From VXPQ01 sp965248175 (GTDB lineage: Bacteria; Bacteroidota; Rhodothermia; Rhodothermales; VXPQ01): a DNA stretch of 64,000 nt. A program made the translations under genes and the position numbers. The stretch lies in contig OZ252093.1 in NCBI GenBank assembly GCA_965248175.1, positions 682,001-746,000 on the forward strand, given 5' to 3'. The notes beneath the pieces were generated by a model. It saw only the letters and a list, made by a program, of their open reading frames with translations, made no database searches and was not told the DNA's origin. This document shows positions 1-8,181 of this stretch, one piece after another. The number at the start of each line of letters is the position of its first letter. Position 1 is the stretch's first letter.

Positions 1-307
1 CTTTCAGGTTCGTAGCCATGAGGTACATGCCGAATGCCCATGTACGCAAGCCGAGGTTGGAATCGGCCATGACGGTTGCGGTCTTCAAACTGAAGTAGGA
101 ACGACAGTCCTTACACCAGAAAGGCATAGGCTTGCGGCTTTTGACGCGACGGGTATTCATGCACCCGCACTTCGGGCAAGCGCGTTCGCCGTCCGGCCAA
201 CGCTGGGCCTCGAACCAGCGTTCCACCGCCTCTTCGTCCGGAAACATTTGCAACAGAGCAAACAGCGTGATTCCATTCCTTTCTGATCTACCGGGCGCCT
301 TGTGCAT
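1..307 (-). CDS. IS1595-family transposase, N-terminal part (partial)
   Basis: This is the first roughly 100 residues of a DDE transposase of the IS1595 (ISXO2-like) family. The visible part begins MHKAPGR, matching MAYRAPGR of the element-B transposase, which is why the start at 307 was chosen over an upstream ATG at 316. An N-terminal zinc-ribbon with CPKCG and CKDC pairs is present, followed by the conserved helix that contains GVSSMKLHRD in full copies. The rest runs off the window. The other copy (35.9-36.5 kb) is internally deleted, so whether this one is complete cannot be judged. Confidence 0.8.
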   Translation of the reverse strand, partial: MHKAPGRSERNGITLFALLQMFPDEEAVERWFEAQRWPDGERACPKCGCMNTRRVKSRKPMPFWCKDCRSYFSLKTATVMADSNLGLRTWAFGMYLMATNLK

Positions 308-382
308 TGTCCTCATCCGTCTGTGATTGCAACTACCCGTAATATAACATTTCAGGCCTGTTAAGCATTCTTTATAAATCCC
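1..382 (-). mobile_element. IS1595-family element A, copy 1 (partial, cut by window edge)
   Basis: Bases 1-382 match 36213-36594 of a second copy almost base for base, with a few substitutions. The terminal inverted repeat ends at 382 (read outward: TGTTAAGCATTC, then TTTATAAATCCC). The element sits inside the LRR gene that continues from 383. Its other end and any target duplication lie outside the window. Confidence 0.85.
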
Positions 383-1196
383 TCTTTATTTGCAACAATC
401 GCAGGTTTTGCAAACCTGCAAAAATATTGGGTGATAATATTTCTAAATGATTATTATTTAGCCGCATTTCCTGCAGGTTGATTAAATTTCAAAAAACACT
501 ATCAGGCAACATAACAAGATCACCGTTTTCCATGTATAATTCTCTCAATGACTATAAATTCATGAATACGCCCGTTGGTAATGTCGTGAATGGATTATCG
601 CCTAATGAAAGCGAATACAAATATTTAAAATTCAGAAATGCCCCTTCTGATAATGTCTCGATCTGATTGCCATCCAGATTTAAAATCCTAAGAAATTCAA
701 TATTCTTAAATACATTTTCGGATATAGTAGTAATAAGATTATTTCTCAAATCTAATCTGTACAAACTTGAAAGATCACTAAAAGCAACTTCAGGCAATTT
801 GATCAATCGGTTATTATATAATTCAAGTGTACTTAGAGAATTCATATCATAAAATATACTATCAGGCAATATCGTTAAACTATTATTCTGCAGGTGCAAC
901 TTTGTAGTACTTGACAAACCCGAAAAATCGCCCCCCTTCAGTTCGGTGATCCCTGTTCCATCCAATCTGAGAGGACGATAAGAAGGTGGTCCATACCCGC
1001 CATCAAGTCTCCCCTAAGCTGCAAGATGATGAGTGGTAACCTCGCTACAATCGGAAATGCCCTCTTCTTCCTCTAGCAATGCAACGATAGCATCGCGCAC
1101 CTGATGGGTCCGATCGCATACGGAAGGGTTCGGCGCTTGCGCCTGCGCCGCGCCAACCATAAACACCGAAACGATGAATCCGAGTCGAGCGCACAT
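383..1196 (-). pseudogene. Secreted leucine-rich-repeat protein, three in-frame stops, cut by IS1595-A
   Basis: Reading from ATG at 1196 gives a signal peptide (hydrophobic stretch ending GAAQAQA), then a segment with two cysteines (SVCDRTHQVRDAI and SDCSEVT) of the kind that caps LRR domains in Rhodothermota and related bacteria. Typical repeats follow, LxxLxLxNNxLxxLPxxxF, about 23-24 residues each. The frame is kept for about 270 codons but contains TAG at 1014-1016, TAG at 552-554 and TGA at 489-491. LRR residues continue on both sides of the 552 and 489 stops, so these are nonsense mutations and not frameshifts. At 382/383 the gene runs into an IS1595 element. It was probably a surface or secreted binding protein. 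It is AT-rich compared with the core genes, suggesting transfer. Confidence 0.75.
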
Positions 1197-1306
1197 CGCA
1201 TTAGATCGGTTTATTCGGCGGAAACCGGCCAGGGGAAACCGCGCAGCAGATGCCGTAATCCGGCTTACCCCACCCCGTACAACCTTGCCGCATTACCCCA
1301 AAAAAT

Positions 1307-1379
1307 GGGAATTATAAGGAATTGTTGACGGCCTGCGATCTTCCTCGTATACAGGCCCCTGCAGTATAGGGCTTTATAG
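1307..1379. mobile_element. IS1595-C left-end fragment (73 bp)
   Basis: Bases 1307-1379 are identical to the first 73 bp of the complete IS1595-C copies (from 5658 and from 48152), beginning with GGGAATTATAAGGAATTG. The remainder is missing: IS1595-B starts at 1380. No matching right end of this copy is nearby, so the junction reflects deletion or recombination after insertion. Confidence 0.85.
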
Positions 1380-2655
1380 GGGGATTATATAGATAGGTGA
1401 AACTTTTCGGGGGCCGGTTACGTACTAAAGAGTAAACAAATCGGAAAAGAAAATGGCTTATCGGGCGCCCGGACGCAATCACAGAAACGGAATCACGGTC
1501 ATTGAACTGGCAGAATGTTTCCCCGATGAGGATGCTGCTCGACGCTGGTTCGAGGCGGTTGTTTGGCCCGATGGTCGATTTTGTCCGCGCTGCAAGGGAG
1601 CCGATACATACGAAGGAACGCACAAGACGATGCCTTACCGGTGCAGGGATTGCAACAGAACGTTTTCCGTACGCACGAAAACGGCGTTGGAATCAAGCAA
1701 GGCGCCGCTGAAAAAGTGGGTTTGGGCCATCTACCTTGAAATGACCAGCTTGAAGGGTATCTCGAGCATGAAACTGCATCGGGACATTGGGGTAACGCAA
1801 ACGACGGCGTGGTTCATGCTCCAGCGTATCCGCGAGGCGTTCGCTCCTGCGATAGCCGAAGCGTTTGAAGGTCCGGTAGAGGTTGATGAAACGTACGTGG
1901 GCGGCAAGGAAGCGAACAAGCACGCATCGAAGAAACTACATGCGGGGCGCGGACCGGTAGGCAAGGCTGCGGTCGTAGGCGCGAAGGACAGGGCCACGAA
2001 TCGGGTTGTCGCAAAGGTTGTAGACAATACCACCGGCGAAACGCTGCAAGGCTTCGTGCTTGACCACATGGAATATGGCGCCAAGGTCTATACAGACGAT
2101 CACCGGGGCTATGTCGGGCTGAAGTATCTGTACGAGCATGAGAGCGTTCAACACAGTGTCAAGGAGTACGTAAACGGTATGGTCCATACGAACGGGGTGG
2201 AATCGTTCTGGGCAACGTTGAAGCGGAGCGTCAACGGCGTGTATCACCATCTGTCGCACAAACACCTGCAACGCTACGTGAACCAGTTTTGCGGCAAGCA
2301 CAATGTCCGGGGCCTCGATACCATCGACCAGATGGAACACGTGGCGGGCTGTCTGGTGGGCAAGCGCATTATGTACAAAGACCTGATCACTTGACCCTGT
2401 ACATGCCTCACACATGTTTCAGGAGTAGGCCATGCGGCATGGAATACCTCATGGCATATCTGGCAGCATGATGAAACCCGAACCAGACAAGCCGAAGCGA
2501 GACCCCACCGCCCCGGAGATTGCCCATTGCTCGAATCCGCGATACGGCGCAATGACGATTGCCGAGGCGACACGGTTGTTCATGCGAGAAGGGTGAAAAG
2601 GCAACGATTCACCCGGAGACCCCAAACCCGGCGTTCACCTATCTATATAATCCCC
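1380..2655 (+). mobile_element. IS1595-family element B, complete
   Basis: It is bounded by a perfect 22-bp inverted repeat starting GGGGATTATATAGATAGG at 1380 and ending with its complement at 2655. It carries one transposase gene. The flanking octamers (CTTTATAG and GATGTTTT) do not match, so there is no target duplication. The left side is the IS1595-C fragment and the right side is the 3' part of an unrelated gene, so a rearrangement at the left end is likely. Confidence 0.85.
1453..2394 (+). CDS. IS1595-family transposase (element B)
   Basis: A 313-residue DDE transposase that moves element B. The N-terminal zinc ribbon has CPRCKG and CRDCNRTF pairs (about residues 38-65), followed by the family block GISSMKLHRDIGVTQTTAWFMLQRI. 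Catalytic acidic residues are in VEVDETYVGG (about residue 143) and VYTDDHRGY, with the late HTNGVESFWATLKR block supplying the last acidic residue. The length is normal for the family. Homologues in the window are element C (about 60 percent similar by eye) and element A. The ATG at 1453 has an A/G-rich stretch (GGAAAAG) just upstream. It is apparently intact. Confidence 0.93.
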   Translation: MAYRAPGRNHRNGITVIELAECFPDEDAARRWFEAVVWPDGRFCPRCKGADTYEGTHKTMPYRCRDCNRTFSVRTKTALESSKAPLKKWVWAIYLEMTSLKGISSMKLHRDIGVTQTTAWFMLQRIREAFAPAIAEAFEGPVEVDETYVGGKEANKHASKKLHAGRGPVGKAAVVGAKDRATNRVVAKVVDNTTGETLQGFVLDHMEYGAKVYTDDHRGYVGLKYLYEHESVQHSVKEYVNGMVHTNGVESFWATLKRSVNGVYHHLSHKHLQRYVNQFCGKHNVRGLDTIDQMEHVAGCLVGKRIMYKDLIT

Positions 2656-3628
2656 GATGTTTTGTAGTTCGCGGAAGATTTTCAAATACTCATACCGTAG
2701 TTGGTATCGCTACAGATCGTCCAGAGAAGTGGTCCGTAAAAACTGGACAGTTTTTTTCGGGTTTTTAAGTGTACTGTCGCGTCGGGTTATGCCGCTTTGG
2801 GCAGCGGTTTTCGTTCGTAGAATACGTCGTCGGGGGTTCGGTTGTCAAGTCCCTGGTGGGGACGTTCTTCGTTGAAGTAGCGCAGGTAATCGGCAATCCC
2901 CTTCTCGGCCTCGGCCACCGTCTCGTACGCGTGCCGGTAGACCTCTTCCTGCTTGAGGCTGCGCCAGAGGCGCTCCACGTACACATTGTCGAGCCAGCGG
3001 CCCTTGCCGTCCATAGAGATGCGCACGCCGTGCTCCTTGAGCGCACCGGTGAACGCCTCGGAGGTAAACTGCGCTCCCTGATCGGTATTGAAGACCTCCG
3101 GGGCGCCGTAGCGGGCAATGGCTTCTTCCATCGCTTCGACGCAAAAGGCGGCGTCCATCGTGTTCGAGAGCCGGTGTGCGAGCGCCTTGCGGCTATGCCA
3201 GTCGATCACGGCTACGAGATAAAGAAAGCCCTTCGCCATAGGGATGTACGTAATGTCCGCCGCATAGACTTGCCGGGGTCTCGTCACCTTCATGCCTCTG
3301 AGCAGATAAGGATAAATCCTGTGCCCTTTTCCTGGAGACGACGTGCGGCGCTTGGGGTAAATGGCCCTAAGGCCCATCAGGCGCATGAGGCGAACGACGC
3401 GGCTTCTGGCGACACGGACGCCTCGCGCCTCGAGCATGCTCTTTATCGTGCGCGATCCGCTTGTGGGGCGTTCCATGTAGAGCCTGTCGATCTCTTTCAT
3501 CACGGTAAGGTGCTCCTCGCTCTCGCCCCGAGGAGTGTAGTAGGCCGTCGAACGACTCAACGACAAGAGCTTCGACTGGCGAACCGCGGGCAAGGCATGG
3601 GCGCGATCTATCCTCGCCCGGCGCTCGG

Positions 3629-4579
3629 CTAACGGTGTAAACCCACCACGTTGTTCAGTGGGATATTCAGGGATTGGATGGGTGTTTGGTATTTCAAGCT
3701 GGCGTGTGGTCGATGCCAATTGTATCGGTGCAGCCAACAGGGGAGGTACTCGCCGCGCTGGCTGGAGTTGTCGTAGGCGCGAGCGTAGGCCCATTCGCGC
3801 AGCGCGGATTGGATGAAGCGTTCGGCTTTGCCGTTGGTTCTCGGGGTATAGGGTCGGGTGCGGATATGGCGCAGTTTCAGTCGTCGGCACAGTTTTGCGA
3901 AGTGTTTCGAGCGGTAGCAGGAGCCGTTGTCGGTCATGACGCGGGTGAAGGCGACTCCGAGGGTTTGGAAGTAGCGCAGGGTGTCGAGCAACGCGCTACA
4001 GGCGCTGTGAGCGGTCTCGCCGGGTTGGATGCAAGCAAAGCTTACGCGGGAGTGATCGTCGATGGCCACATGCACGTATTCCCATCCGGCGCCCCTGGAA
4101 CTCTGGCCCCGGATGCCGGTGACCCGATGGCCGGGACGCACAAAACGTCCTAAACGCTTGATGTCCAGGTGTAACAGGTCGCCCGGATGGGGGTAGACCT
4201 AACGGCGGGGAGCAACCGGAGGGTCCAGATGGGACAATCGGTTCAATCCCCCCTGCTGGGCGACCCGGCCCACCGTGCTGTGCGCCACCCCGGTTCTTCG
4301 GCTAATCTCGCGATAGGTGCACCGGGCGCGGCGCAGGGCCAGAATCGCCGCCCGTTGCGCCTCTGAGGTGCGATGCGGGCAGCCGAGCGGATGCGAAGAT
4401 CGGTCCTGAAGACCTCTTCGTCCCTGTGCCCGATACCGGGCGAGCCACTTGTAGGCCGTGCGCACACTTACCCCTGAGGCCTGGGCGGCTTCCTCGATGC
4501 GAAGCCCCCCGTTAACGATGCGACGCACCAGAATCTCTCGACCTTTCGGCGTCAATCGGGCATTCTTGTGAATGTTCAT
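3629..4579 (-). pseudogene. IS481-family transposase with in-frame stop
   Basis: The frame opens at 4579 with MNIHKNARLTPKGREILVRR, a winged-helix N-terminus typical of IS481. It continues to a TAG at 4199-4201 (after PPVAPRR), and without any frame change goes on as VYPHPGDLLHLDIKRLGRF and the DDE core (HVAIDDHSRVSF, RVMTDNGSCYRS, TPRTNGKAERFIQ). A single nonsense codon therefore separates the DNA-binding and catalytic halves. The final stop codon uses bases of the duplicated target. It is inactive unless the stop is read through. Confidence 0.82.
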
Positions 4580-4664
4580 TCGGCTCTCTCCCTAACTTTC
4601 GGTTCACATATCCCTAATAAACTCGGGCATCAGGCGCGAATGAACAACCTACTGAGAGATCACA
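3636..4664 (-). mobile_element. IS481-family element nested in IS3
   Basis: The 1029-bp insert starts TGTAAACC and ends with ACA, as IS481 elements do. An 8-bp target duplication, GCTAACGG, flanks it at 3628-3635 and 4665-4672. Removing the insert and one duplication restores the sequence seen in the uninterrupted IS3 copy at 35.4 kb. Confidence 0.85.
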
Positions 4665-4692
4665 GCTAACGGTCTCGACCGAGCGCCTTCGA

Positions 4693-4699
4693 TAAAAAA
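4693..4699 (-). promoter_or_regulatory. Slippery heptamer for -1 frameshift in IS3 copy 1
   Basis: On the coding strand the OrfA codons are GAT TTT TTA, giving T TTT TTA in the right phase for -1 slippage. The OrfB frame is -1 relative to OrfA. The same site is in copy 2. Programmed -1 frameshifting is established for IS3 elements; use here is inferred. Confidence 0.6.
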
Positions 4700-5737
4700 T
4701 CCTTCTCCATCGACAACTCTCCGATCTTCGCGTGAAGCACCTTTATCTGATCGTCGCGCTCGTCCGGGGCGCCGCCGCGGCCTCGGGTGAACGCCTCCTC
4801 GGCGGTCTCTACCAGCTGCTTCTTCCAGGATTGTATCTGGTTCGGGTGCACCTCGAAGCGCTCGGCGAGTTCGGCCAGCGTACGGTCGCCGCGAACGGCG
4901 GCGAGGGCTACCTTCGCCTTGAACGAAGGACTATGGGTTCTGCGTGTGCGTCTTGACATGGGTCTCGTCGGGTTGATTGTATCGGAACAAGGTCGCAACG
5001 CTACACCTTAAATCCCGCCAAAATCTGTCCAATCAACCCGAACCACCTCTCAGGAACATCCAGCAAATACTCTTCTGATATTGTATATCTTAATATACCC
5101 GAATCTGAATGGACATTGGAGAATGAGCAACGCGTTCGCGAGATTCAAGAATGTATGGGGTATTTCAAGAATATTCCTTAGAGATAGTTATTGTCAACAA
5201 GATATGATCTTATTATAATAACCATGTGCGAGCAACTGCTTCATTATGGTATCCGTTCCATTCCTCGCCCAACAGAAACGGAACCAATCCACTTCAGTTT
5301 CTGTCGAGCACTCCTTTATTCAAATTCGGCGTTTGGCTCGAATACAGTGACCTTCAAGTGAGGGCATTGCCCCAACACTCCCTCAATGCACGTGCGAACA
5401 TCAGCCCAGTCAAGCTTACCCAATCCGCTTCCCAGTGGGGGGATAGCAATGGATTGGATATTTCGTTCCCGGATTTCCCGGACCAGATCGCCAAGGCCCG
5501 CCTCAATATCCTCTATCCGGCTCTTGGCGCGCCAGTGGCGCTTGGTGGGAAAGTTTATGATATAATGCGGGTACGTCAGTTGGCCGGTCTCGAAGATAAA
5601 CATTAGGCCAGGACGCACCTCCCCGCGCTGGCAAGCAGAGGCGTAGGCCTTAAAATTGGGAATTATAAGGAATTGTTGACGGCCTGCGATCTTCCTCGTA
5701 TACAGGCCCCTGCAGTATAGGGCTTTATAGGTATACG

Positions 5738-6054
5738 ATGCACACACACACACACACACACACACGGCAACAACCGGGCCGAATTGGGCAAACCGGACCC
5801 TGTGGACGGGCGACAATCTGGACGTAATGAGGGGCATGAACTCCGCCTCGGTCGATCTCATCTACCTCGACCCGCCGTTCAACTCTAACCGCAACTATTC
5901 CGCCCCAATAGGTTCAGAGGCCGCCTTTAAGGATACGTGGACACTCTCTGACGTAGACCTTGCCTGGCATGGCGAGATATCCCCTGCGGTGTACGCAATC
6001 ATCGACGCTGCGGGCCTATCGCATGGCGCGGGCTTGCGGTCCGTGCCGGATTAA
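5738..6054 (+). pseudogene. IS-borne 5' fragment of adenine-specific DNA methyltransferase, out of frame
   Basis: From 5827 the frame reads MRGMNSASVDLIYLDPPF, with the catalytic DPPF (DPPY-type) motif of N6-adenine methyltransferases, then DTWTLSDVDLAWHGEI and DAAGLSHG, also typical of that family. It ends at 6054, overlapping the transposase stop region, so only about the first 90-100 residues of a several-hundred-residue enzyme are present. The ATG at 5738 is followed by 25 bases of CA repeat. That length puts the ATG in the wrong frame and translation would stop within about 35 codons. In the other copy the tract is 23 bases and the ATG is in frame. No catalytic activity is expected from the fragment. 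Confidence 0.75.
5741..5765 (+). repeat. (CA)n microsatellite, 25 bases
   Basis: An uninterrupted run of CA dinucleotides immediately after an ATG in the methyltransferase passenger. The matching tract in the second IS copy (48235-48257) is 23 bases. Confidence 0.97.
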
Positions 6055-6992
6055 GCCACCAGCGTTCTGTACCGGAGCCGCTTGCCCACCATTGCGCAGG
6101 CGACAAGGCCCATCTGTTCCAGCGTGTCGAGTTCGCGCAATCCGTGGCGGCCTGAGAAATCCGCCACATAGCGGTGAAGGTGCTTGCGGCTCATCTTGTG
6201 GTATACGCCCTTGTGTGCTCGTTTGAGGGTTGCCCAGAACGATTCTATGCCGTTGGTGTGCGCCATGCCGCGTACGTATTCGCCTACCGAGTGCTGGACG
6301 CTCGCAAGGTCGTAGATGTACCGCAGACCCGCGTATGCCTTGTTGTCGTCCGTGTAGACGACCGCACCCAATTCGGCGTTGTCCAGAACGAAGCCTTGCA
6401 ACGTCCGGCTTGTCGTATTCTGCACGACTTCCGCCTTGATCTTGCCAGTGGCCCGATCCTTTGCTCCGACAACGGCGGTCTTGCCTACAGTTCCCCGGCC
6501 AGCGTGGAGTTTCTTCGATTCGTGCTTGTTCGATTCCGTGCCCCCTACGTACGTCTCATCGACTTCAACGGGGCCGCCGAACAGGTCGTTATCGGCGCCC
6601 TCGAACGCCTTGCGGATGCGTTGGAGCAGGTGCCACGCCGAGTTCTGCGCGATCCCGATATCCCGATGCAGTTTCATCGAGGAAACGCCTTTCAGATTTG
6701 TCGTATGCAGGTAAATCGCATACGCCCATTTGCGGAGCGACAGATTCGACCCCTCCATGACCGTTCCGACCTTGACGGAAAAGTACTTGCGGCAGTCGGT
6801 GCACCAGTAGGGCATGCAATGATGAGACGCTTCGCGGGTGCGTGTTCCCTTGCAGCGCGGGCAATGGCGACCGTCCGGCCAGATACGAGATTCGAACCAC
6901 TTGCGGGCCGCTTCCTCGTCGGGAAACATATCGGCCAGTTGCATCAGGGTAATGCCGCTGCGGTGCGCTTTTCCAGGTGCTACATGTGCCAT
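6051..6992 (-). CDS. IS1595-family transposase (element C, copy 2)
   Basis: A DDE transposase of about 313 residues. The ATG at 6992 (MAHVAPGKAHRSG) is preceded by GGAG seven bases upstream and is preferred over a GTG at 7013. The zinc ribbon uses CPRCKGTR and CTDCRKYF. GVSSMKLHRDIG, VEVDETYVGG, VYTDDNKAY and HTNGIESFWATLKR are present, so all catalytic blocks are kept. It is identical in sequence to the protein at 48543-49484. It probably mobilised the two copies in the window. Confidence 0.93.
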   Translation of the reverse strand: MAHVAPGKAHRSGITLMQLADMFPDEEAARKWFESRIWPDGRHCPRCKGTRTREASHHCMPYWCTDCRKYFSVKVGTVMEGSNLSLRKWAYAIYLHTTNLKGVSSMKLHRDIGIAQNSAWHLLQRIRKAFEGADNDLFGGPVEVDETYVGGTESNKHESKKLHAGRGTVGKTAVVGAKDRATGKIKAEVVQNTTSRTLQGFVLDNAELGAVVYTDDNKAYAGLRYIYDLASVQHSVGEYVRGMAHTNGIESFWATLKRAHKGVYHKMSRKHLHRYVADFSGRHGLRELDTLEQMGLVACAMVGKRLRYRTLVA

Positions 6993-7245
6993 GACGGTCT
7001 CCATTTTGTGCACCTGTAATAATACGATATTTATTCCTTCTTGTCAACAATTCCTTATAATTCCCTTAAAATTGTCTGGGAATGCCTTCTTGAACTGAAG
7101 CGCTAAGCCACGCCCCATGACCCCGACACAATTGACTGTATTGACCAGAACCTCTGCGTCTTCAGTGAGGATGTTTCCCGTCTTGAACTGGATCATAACA
7201 GCCCGCCCTTTGCGCGAAACATATAGCCCAAATCTGCCCCTCCTT

Positions 7246-7551
7246 TCATGCAGGTTCGTAGCGCCGAACGTTGATCTCACCTGCCCGGGCCCGCATCTGC
7301 ACAGCATCGTACCAGGCCTGCATCCGCAACAAGAGATCCATGGGCAGGGCAAAGGCCTTCTCGATGCGTAGCGCCATCTCCGGCGATAGCGCGGCGTGGC
7401 CATTCAACAGATCCGACAAGGTCGCTCGGCGAACCCCGAGAATATTTGCCGCCTTCGTCACGCTCAGACCCAACTCCTCAAGGATTTCCGTGCGGATGAA
7501 GTCGCCGGGATGCGAGGGGGTCATGTTCACTTTGACGCTATCGGTAGCCAT
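7246..7551 (-). CDS. higA: HigA-family antitoxin
   Basis: An antitoxin of about 101 residues with an XRE helix-turn-helix of the HigA/VapI type: MTPSHPGDFIRTEILEELG, then KAANILGVRRATLSDLLNGH and ALSPEMALRIEKAF. It would bind and neutralise the upstream-encoded toxin and repress their shared promoter. The start at 7551 is chosen because the toxin stop and this ATG overlap by one base (TAATG), and the protein then begins at the conserved N-terminus. Toxin-first order is the rule for higBA. Its C-terminus ends NVRRYEPA. The macrodomain pseudogene follows on the same strand. Confidence 0.88.
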   Translation of the reverse strand: MATDSVKVNMTPSHPGDFIRTEILEELGLSVTKAANILGVRRATLSDLLNGHAALSPEMALRIEKAFALPMDLLLRMQAWYDAVQMRARAGEINVRRYEPA

Positions 7552-7841
7552 TAGTGGTAATCCTCCAGGGTCAAGTGGTCGATGCAATCGTCACTTTCTT
7601 CAAACGTGATCCGCCAATTACCGGATACCGAAACGCTCCATTCGTTGCACCGCTTTCCTGAGAGCCGATGGATACGCCAACCGGGCGGAGCAGCGGTAAT
7701 AAATCCGTCCATGCTCTCCGCCAGAATCAGTGCCGTCAATACCTTGCGTATCCGGTCAACCAGATCATACCGCAGGAACCGGGGATCGTCGTGTTCGATC
7801 AACCGACGCAAGCCCCGGTGGCGAATGGAGCGAATGATCAT
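7551..7841 (-). CDS. higB: HigB/RelE-family toxin
   Basis: A 96-residue RelE-superfamily toxin, expected to cleave mRNA on the ribosome. Recognisable parts are the N-terminal IRSIRHRGLRRLIEHDD, the PGWRIHRLSGKRCNEWSVSVSGNWRITF core, and the C-terminal DCIDHLTLEDYH, which matches the usual HigB ending with Asp and His near the terminus. It is the first gene of a two-gene operon with higA (one-base overlap). The region upstream (7842 onward) should hold the promoter; I see no clear palindromic operator there. Confidence 0.88.
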   Translation of the reverse strand: MIIRSIRHRGLRRLIEHDDPRFLRYDLVDRIRKVLTALILAESMDGFITAAPPGWRIHRLSGKRCNEWSVSVSGNWRITFEESDDCIDHLTLEDYH

Positions 7842-8181
7842 AACATCGAATGTACGGCATCACAGTACAGTATGCAACCCCGCGTTGCACTACCCCCTTG
7901 CCTGAGAATCGCCGTTAGCGCCAACGCTACGACCGCTTACCAGAGCAGGGGCATCATGCGACCACTCTCGGTATTTTTCCAGCGTTGTGCTTGCTGTTCA
8001 ACGGGGGTACAACCGGCCTTTCATGAACCACAGACAAGCCGTCGGACCGAACATAACCCCGGCGCTACATCGCACGCCACAAAATCTTGTTCGACGAGGA
8101 GAACTCGCGTCAAGAAAGTGGAGAATTTGATGGCCGCGCACGCTGATTTTGCAGGACACCGCCCCTTCCACAGCCAAATTT
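7842..8181. other. Intergenic, no gene recognised
   Basis: About 340 bp between the higB start and the methyltransferase fragment. Short reading frames on both strands show no recognisable motif. It presumably contains the higBA promoter. Confidence 0.5.

Larger units (their letters stand above)
2787..4959 (-). pseudogene. IS3 transposase orfA/orfB, split by IS481
   Basis: OrfA begins near 4959 (MSRRTRRTHSPSFKAKVAL). It has the helix-turn-helix and leucine-zipper features of IS3 OrfA (TLAELAERFEVHPNQIQSWK). OrfB is the DDE integrase part; its blocks include DITYIPMAKGFLYLVAVID, FNTDQGAQFTSEAF and FNEERPHQGLDNRTP. The two parts are separated by the IS481 insertion at 3636-4664, near the OrfA stop and frameshift region, so no full OrfAB can be made. 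OrfB differs from copy 2 by a few residues (for example RISMDG against QISMDG). Confidence 0.85.
2725..5050 (-). mobile_element. IS3-family element, copy 1, interrupted by IS481
   Basis: The ends are AGAAGTGGTCCG at 2725 and the complement of AGAGGTGGTTCG at 5050. They are flanked by a 3-bp target duplication CAG (2722-2724 and 5051-5053). Without the 1037 bp of inserted IS481 plus its duplicated target, the length is 1289 bp, exactly that of the copy at 34543-35831. Confidence 0.88.
2656..5181 (+). pseudogene. Unidentified gene, 3' end only, interrupted by IS3
   Basis: If the IS3 at 2725-5050 and one CAG duplication are removed, bases 2656-2724 join 5054-5181 in one open frame of about 65 codons. 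It reads ...CFVVRGRFSNTHTVVGIATDRP, then GTSSKYSSDIVYLNIPESEW, and ends EIQECMGYFKNIP with TAG at 5179-5181. The 5' part is gone, replaced at 2655 by IS1595-B. I do not recognise the family. The strand is opposite to the IS3 transposase. That the frame is open exactly across the repaired target site supports it as a real former gene. Confidence 0.55.
5658..7065 (-). mobile_element. IS1595-C, copy 2, complete, with methyltransferase passenger
   Basis: The element is 1408 bp with a 23-bp perfect terminal repeat (GGGAATTATAAGGAATTG...). It is flanked by the 8-bp target duplication TTAAAATT at 5650-5657 and 7066-7073. It holds a transposase on the minus strand and, convergent to it on the plus strand, the 5' piece of a DNA methyltransferase gene preceded by a (CA)n tract. 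The copy at 48152-49557 is nearly identical; the differences seen are one CA unit and a T/C near the right end. Confidence 0.93.
5316..7196 (-). pseudogene. Macrodomain (DarG-type ADP-ribose-binding) gene split by IS1595-C
   Basis: The start is ATG at 7196 (MIQFKTGNILTEDAEVLVNT). Bases 7196-7066 join 5649-5316 once the IS and one TTAAAATT duplication are removed, giving 154 codons without a break. The protein shows NTVNCVGVMGRGLALQFKKAFP, then after the junction KAYASACQRGEVRPGLMF, YIINFPTKRHW and IPPLGSGLGKLDW. This is the macrodomain of DarG-like antitoxins, which remove ADP-ribose from DNA. It ends at EPNAEFE, so the C-terminal DarG domain is absent, and no DarT toxin is adjacent. It lies 49 bp downstream of higA on the same strand, so it was probably co-transcribed with the toxin-antitoxin pair. 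It is now inactivated. Confidence 0.85.

Noticed and set aside
5316..5861. 181-codon minus-strand frame as a single gene
   Set aside because: Its first part is IS1595-C sequence (CA tract read as VCVCVC); only the part below 5650 belongs to the macrodomain gene.
5316..7196. Complete DarTG system
   Set aside because: Only the macrodomain is present; there is no DarT-like toxin gene on either side and no DarG C-terminal domain.
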